Shown one piece after another: positions 59,331-64,000 of a stretch of DNA of 64,000 nt. Both the position numbers and the translations under genes were made by a program. Below the pieces are notes generated by a model. It saw nothing but the letters and a program-made list of their open reading frames with translations. It did no database searches and had not been told where the DNA came from. The stretch comes from Lumnitzera littorea (taxonomy: Eukaryota; Streptophyta; Magnoliopsida; Myrtales; Combretaceae), in the NCBI GenBank assembly GCA_024138015.1, contig JAMXBB010000006.1, positions 76,883,320 to 76,947,319 of the forward strand, read 5' to 3'. Positions within the stretch are counted from its first letter, which is position 1, and each line of letters opens with the position of its first letter.

Positions 59331-60540
59331 CTCTTTTATAAAAGTTCCAACCTTTACTTAGAATTTTCATATTCTTTAAGCTTAATTTAATATTTTGACT
59401 AATTTTAAACACTTTTGACTTCAGATTGACACTTGAACCAATTCTAATGAGCTATTACCCCTTTTTGGTAAATTAAGTACAATATTTAGTGTTTTTCAAG
59501 TTAGTAATGTGCCTCTGAGGTCGTACGCATGGAGAAGTACTACAACGAGAAAAGGAACAAGGAAAACAAAGGGGTAGTTTAGTAAAATCCGAGTAGTTAC
59601 CAACTGGATATGATATACTAATTAATCTTACTTAGCCTAACCTTCACTTGATATGATACATAAGTAAGGATTAGGGTCACTCACTACTACTCATTGCTAA
59701 AGGGAATAGATAAGAGTTAAGAGAGAGAAAACTCAATAAGTGTTCTCAAAAGGAAATCTTTATGTTCATAATTAGGACAATGATGTCTACGTTACAATAA
59801 ATGAGGCTTATATATAACCTACTTAAGGTTACATGTCAAAGAAAAAGACAAAAGTAGGTAAATACATATTAGATATAAAGATTCCTAAGACAAATGCTAA
59901 AAAAGATAAAAACATCACTATATAGTATAATGTATGAAAAGGGAATCATTCTCTAATGTTGTACCAAAAGGCACATGTCAAATTGTGGTTATTGAACCCA
60001 ATATTGTGTTTGTTTGGCTATCCCTATGAGTGTTAGATCTCTAGCGACTCAACAACTGGAGATGTCAACTCGGTAAAGGTTAGAAGAAGAATGGATGGGT
60101 TAGTTGACCTAATCTAGTTCAGATCGAAGCTCAAATATTGGGCGTTATTTTGAGGTCTCATCAAGTTGAATGACTATTTGCTTGACTCAAGAAGGTTCAT
60201 AGTGTTTGTCAACTCAAGAACAATTCCTAGCATGACCACAATTTTGTAATTAGAGCAGATGGAATATAACATTCCCTGGTTGATGTTAGAATCCTCATTC
60301 TTAAGGTATCCTTGAGCTAGCACTCATCAGGCAAGTCCTTGTGCTAGCACTCGTCAAGCAAGTCCTTGTAATCCCTTAACTCAACTTCCAGTAATGGGTC
60401 CATACAGTTGATTCCTATCAATTAGACTTCTTTTAAATCTTTCTCATACAAATGTTTTGCTGCCCTAATCTTACCAAAAGTCAATCTTATCTTAGCATTA
60501 CAACCTATAAAAGCTTAGATGGACTTGAACCCTTAGATGC
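59331..60540. other. Unassigned sequence, possible LTR interior
   Basis: No gene recognised. A 27-bp perfect-like tandem duplication is at 60315-60368. The 3' part may belong to the family-B LTR that follows, but its left end cannot be placed. Confidence 0.4.
60315..60368. repeat. 27-bp tandem duplication
   Basis: gctagcactc(a/g)tca(g/a)gcaag tccttgt occurs twice in tandem with two mismatches. Confidence 0.95.
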
Positions 60541-61621
60541 CACAGATAATGTTAAGCAAGCATGTTAAGGAGTTATTTTGAGCTTATTTGAAAAGTTTTA
60601 ACCTATATAGGTACATATTGGTTATGAGGGGAGCTAAATGGAGAATTAATGAGGAGTTAGCTTGAACTGCAAGGATAATGTAGGAGATAGTTATAAGAGT
60701 AGCTATATTTTAGCTTTGACATTGTTTAGCATCTAAGATGGATGTCCTAATTCTTGTATCAGGTTTGTTTCATTCAGATTCATCTATTCTCTTTTGTTAG
60801 GTATAATTTGATTTTGGTTTAACTTCTAAGTATGTAGTGCTTGACTATTTACTTATGCTTGTTAGGACTTAGTAAGAAAACCAAACTAATTTACATTCAG
60901 CCTAGTTAAATTTGGTTGTTGGTTGTGCTTAACCTGCTAACTTTAGGGGCTTGTAGTGGCAAATCCTTAGAGAAGCAACTACTGATCATATGTAAGGATT
61001 CCCTAGTGGACTTTCATATGGGATGATGCAGCTAAAATTGTAGGATTCATGAACTTTGGACTTTAGCCTCTAAGCGTAAAGGACTTAAAGGACAAATGTA
61101 TATTTATATCCACCTATATATGTAGACAAAAACCATAATGTAGTGAGGTTATAAATTCCCTTTTGTTGGTTGTTAGCCTAAATTAAAGATAATTAATTTA
61201 CTATTTGCATTAAACTTGAAATAATTTGCTTTATATGGATGTGTGTGACTTAGCTTAGCATCCATGTGTACTTATGTATCATATACTAAGCTTCGACTTA
61301 GTCTTTTATTTTTACAATTGTAGGTCGAATCAATAAGTTTGTGATAAGTATGGGAATAGCTATCATCAAGTTGGGAAAGAAAGGTGTTAGTTTTGTATAC
61401 TGTGAAAAATAAAGATTTGGTTGTAAAATACGTTTGTAGTTAGAGTAACTCGCCCACTAGACATTTGAATTCTTGTACTTGTAGATTTAATGTTTTATTC
61501 TTGATAATCAATTGTTACAAGTAATTTTGGGGATGGTTGTTGGTTTTAGAGCCTTAATGTGTTATTCGAAAATTATGAACACATGGTGGGTTGTTGCGCC
61601 CTTAGGTCCCGAGGCATTACA
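60540..61621 (-). mobile_element. Family-B LTR, partial, minus strand
   Basis: The reverse complement begins TGTAATGCCTCGGGACCTAAGGGCGC (from 61621), matching TGTAACGCCCCAAGACCCTAAATGGGC at 10176. Internal blocks also match in order: 61050-61130 to the 10800-10860 section, and 60950-61030 ('cctagtggactttcatatgg') to 10875-10920. The distal end and target duplication are not identified, so whether it is solo or truncated is open. Confidence 0.7.
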
Positions 61622-63340
61622 CTTGGACATTACATGCACAAAAAGTATAAAAAAGTTTTAACTCCATAACATAGAACACTGTCAATATTTAATAATATGT
61701 AAAATTAAAATCATAATAAATTTTTCCAAAAAAAAAAAAAATTCGTACTATAGTACCAAATGTTGGTTAACTAAAAAGTGTAATGAATTTTTCAAATAAT
61801 AGCAATGTTAAGTGATAAAAATAATTGATAAATATAACCATAACAACTGTAGAAGTAAGTATAACAGAAAATTATAATTGTATAGTTGGAAAAATTTATA
61901 AGTAATGAGCGGTAGCTGAAAAGTCTGTAAGATAGATTTGAATTTTTTTTGTGACTATCATATGAATATATTTAATGGTTAAAAGTATAAAATACTAAGT
62001 TATCAGTTATAAATAGTTAAAAAAGGGTTTTCCTTTAATATAATAGATAATATAATAAACTATAAAGTAACTCATAAAACAAATAATGAAAGAATATGTA
62101 AGGCATAGTGAGAATTTAAAACTCTAAATAAGGATTTTACTAATTATAAAAGTAGTGCTTGATAGATGACCAACTTGAAAGTAAGGCTTAATCGAGTAAC
62201 AAACCTTAAAAGTTACCTAATTGTAATTTTTAATAATTAGATAAGTAAATTAAATAAAAAAAATAAAATTCCTTAAAACCCTAATTGGAACATGGTAATT
62301 TAATCAATCAAAATCATGACTAAATTATCTACTAAATAAAAACTAAAATTTTAAGGATAAAGAATAAAATTTGAAGAACTCAAGGAAATAGTAAAAGACT
62401 AAAAAGCAATTGTAGTAAAAAATCTCATTTAACCATAGAATATTTACTAGAAAGTAAATGTGACAAAATAAGCAGAAATGACCAAATTACCCTACATAAT
62501 AAAAAATAGAGTAAGCAAAAAGGTAAATGGTAAAATAGTAAATAAGGGTAAATTGTATTTATAACATTGTAGATGCCTCTTTTTCCTATCCCATGTTCAT
62601 CTTTAATTTAAAACTCTAATTTTAGGAAACAAGCTTATAAATGAAAAAGTAAAATTGAAAAAATAAATTAAAAAAGAGACAAAAAAAACTAGAAAGCTTG
62701 GAAAATACAAAAAATTTAACAAATTAAGGAATAAGACATAAAAAAATTGAATAATGAGAAAAAATAAAATAAAAAATAAAAATCCCCAAAACTTGAAAAT
62801 AATACAAAAGCATCACTTGGGGGTTTATTTGAATTAGTTTAGAGTGGAAATAATTTTTTGAGATTCAAAACAGCTTTTATAGTCAAACTAAGCATATAAG
62901 ATTTGACTAAACTAAGAATTCCAAACAGAAATAAGTATTTATTGAAAATCAGTTTTTTCTTATGGGTTTCGTCTAACTCATTTGAAATATTTTGAAGTAC
63001 ATATTTTTAGGAGGCTATGGCCTCTAATCATGCCTCAATTAAAGTTAAAATGAGTATTTTATAGCAATTTGAAGTTCTTAATAGAAGTTGAACATGGGTG
63101 GAAACTAAATTCCTAATTCAGTTAATGGATAATATTTTAAAATATTTTGAACATATGTTTAATAGACTTCATATTTTCTTGAAGAGAAAAATGCAATTTT
63201 TCGATTAATTAATTGTTGTTAGGGTGTTTATGGAATAAAAAATGAAAAAAAAGGGGGATATAGCAAGTAAAGTAGAAGAATAAAGGAAAAAAAAAGAGAG
63301 GACTAAAACGGAAAATGCAGAAGAGAAGGAGAAAAAAAAA
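61622..63340. other. Unassigned A-rich sequence
   Basis: Long A- and T-rich stretches with many direct AT repeats and no recognised gene, RNA or element. Confidence 0.5.
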
Positions 63341-63354
63341 AAAAAGAAAATAAG

Positions 63355-63550
63355 TAACACGTGTCATGCTACGGTAACACTACGTAGCGTGCATATTTAG
63401 ATGCCGCATTGTGCTCATATGAGGTCACTACACAATGTTGATTTAGTGCCACATGGTAGATGACATGGCACTACTCATAATGCACTACATGGCATACATT
63501 AGTCAACTTTGACCTATTCCTCCCCCCTCTTTCTCCTTATATAGCACGAA
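63355..63550 (+). promoter_or_regulatory. Candidate plant promoter: G-box cluster and TATA
   Basis: taacacgtgtcat (63355-63367) contains CACGTG flanked by a near-palindrome ACACGTGT, the G-box core bound by bZIP and bHLH factors. ACGT recurs in ctacgtagcgtg (63382-63393). About 150 bp downstream, ccttatatagc (63535-63545) is a good TATA box. If transcribed to the right the start site would be near 63575. No ORF follows within the window, so this could also be an LTR or chance. The minus-strand ORF at 63616-63813 does not fit such a promoter. Confidence 0.35.
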
Positions 63551-64000
63551 ATGTCCAAAACCTTTTAAAGTGGGCAAGTGTTTTTCATTTTGTACCCGCA
63601 TTTTCCTAGCTAATTTCAATAGGTTTTTGTATATCTAAAATCATGAAAAAAAACATGGAAATGAATGACCACAATGTATTTTCTTATGGGTATAAAAAAA
63701 ATGAAATTTTTATTGAAGGAAAATGTATCAAGAAATATAATAAAATTGAGTAACTCTTGTTGATAGAGATTTTTCCCAAAAGCATAAACCAAGCTACTTA
63801 AAGCTGCTTCCAACCTAATATCCTATCACATTTTCTCTTTACCTTGCTCTCGACCTCTTAAAAGTCTTACCAATCATGTGGGATAGCTTAGGAAAGGCTA
63901 GTAACTTGAACTCCTATAAGAAAGACTTAACTAGGGAAGATCGGATCAATCTCCTTTAGCTTAGAACAACTACCTTTAAGTCGAATTTTCACCCGATTAG
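63551..64000. other. Unassigned sequence to the window end
   Basis: No gene recognised. A possible 5' untranslated leader of a gene beyond the window cannot be excluded. Confidence 0.4.

Noticed and set aside
1..64000. tRNA or rRNA genes
   Set aside because: No tRNA-like box A/box B pairs or rRNA segments were recognised by eye; a dedicated scan would be needed to exclude small RNAs fully.

Overview
The window looks like repeat-rich intergenic DNA from a flowering plant, probably a eudicot. The evidence is strong AT bias, Ty3/Gypsy and Ty1/Copia fragments, a plant L1-type LINE, a P-class pentatricopeptide (PPR) fragment, an endogenous plant pararetrovirus, and exons of a plant organellar-type RNA pseudouridine synthase. 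I see no intact protein-coding gene. Almost everything recognisable is a decayed or nested mobile element or a pseudogene.

Layout. 1-2247: end of a family-A solo LTR (minus), cut by the window edge. About 3.9-4.2 kb: PPR remnant (minus). About 5.3-15.1 kb: endogenous caulimovirid (plus; florendovirus/petuvirus-like) with movement, capsid zinc-knuckle, protease, RT, RNase H and downstream-ORF remnants. It is split by a family-B solo LTR (10176-11931, TSD aaatg) that holds a 270-bp assembly gap. 15.4-18.2 kb: higher-order tandem repeat. 22516-24885: family-A solo LTR (minus, TSD gagta). 29162-31151: family-B-like LTR (minus). 33760-35936: family-A solo LTR (plus, TSD gaaac).

37271-40448: five exons of a RluA-type pseudouridine synthase pseudogene (minus). 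One stop codon lies directly after the catalytic Asp; there is a second stop, a deletion and a frameshift, and the N-terminal exons are missing. 40715-41595: hAT-like non-autonomous element. 41.6-42.29 kb: Copia fragment. 42.3-49 kb: two LINE copies (minus), the second split by a 3.3-kb family-A solo LTR (44074-47385, TSD ttagc). 49247-about 56.1 kb: degenerate Ty3/Gypsy element (plus) with 5' LTR, PBS, gag-pol and a shortened 3' LTR; its gag is split by a solo LTR of a third family (50510-51796, TSD atgac). About 57.5 kb: a possible exon on the minus strand. 58.86-59.3 kb: short tandem repeats. About 60.5-61.6 kb: further family-B LTR. About 63.35-63.55 kb: G-box and TATA-like motifs that may be promoter-like.

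The best-supported biology is a history of nested insertion and LTR-LTR recombination: four solo LTRs have perfect 5-bp target duplications. There is also CpG-type decay of the pseudouridine synthase active-site motif. The two single-N positions and the 270-N gap sit at AT-rich LTR segments and look like assembly defects.
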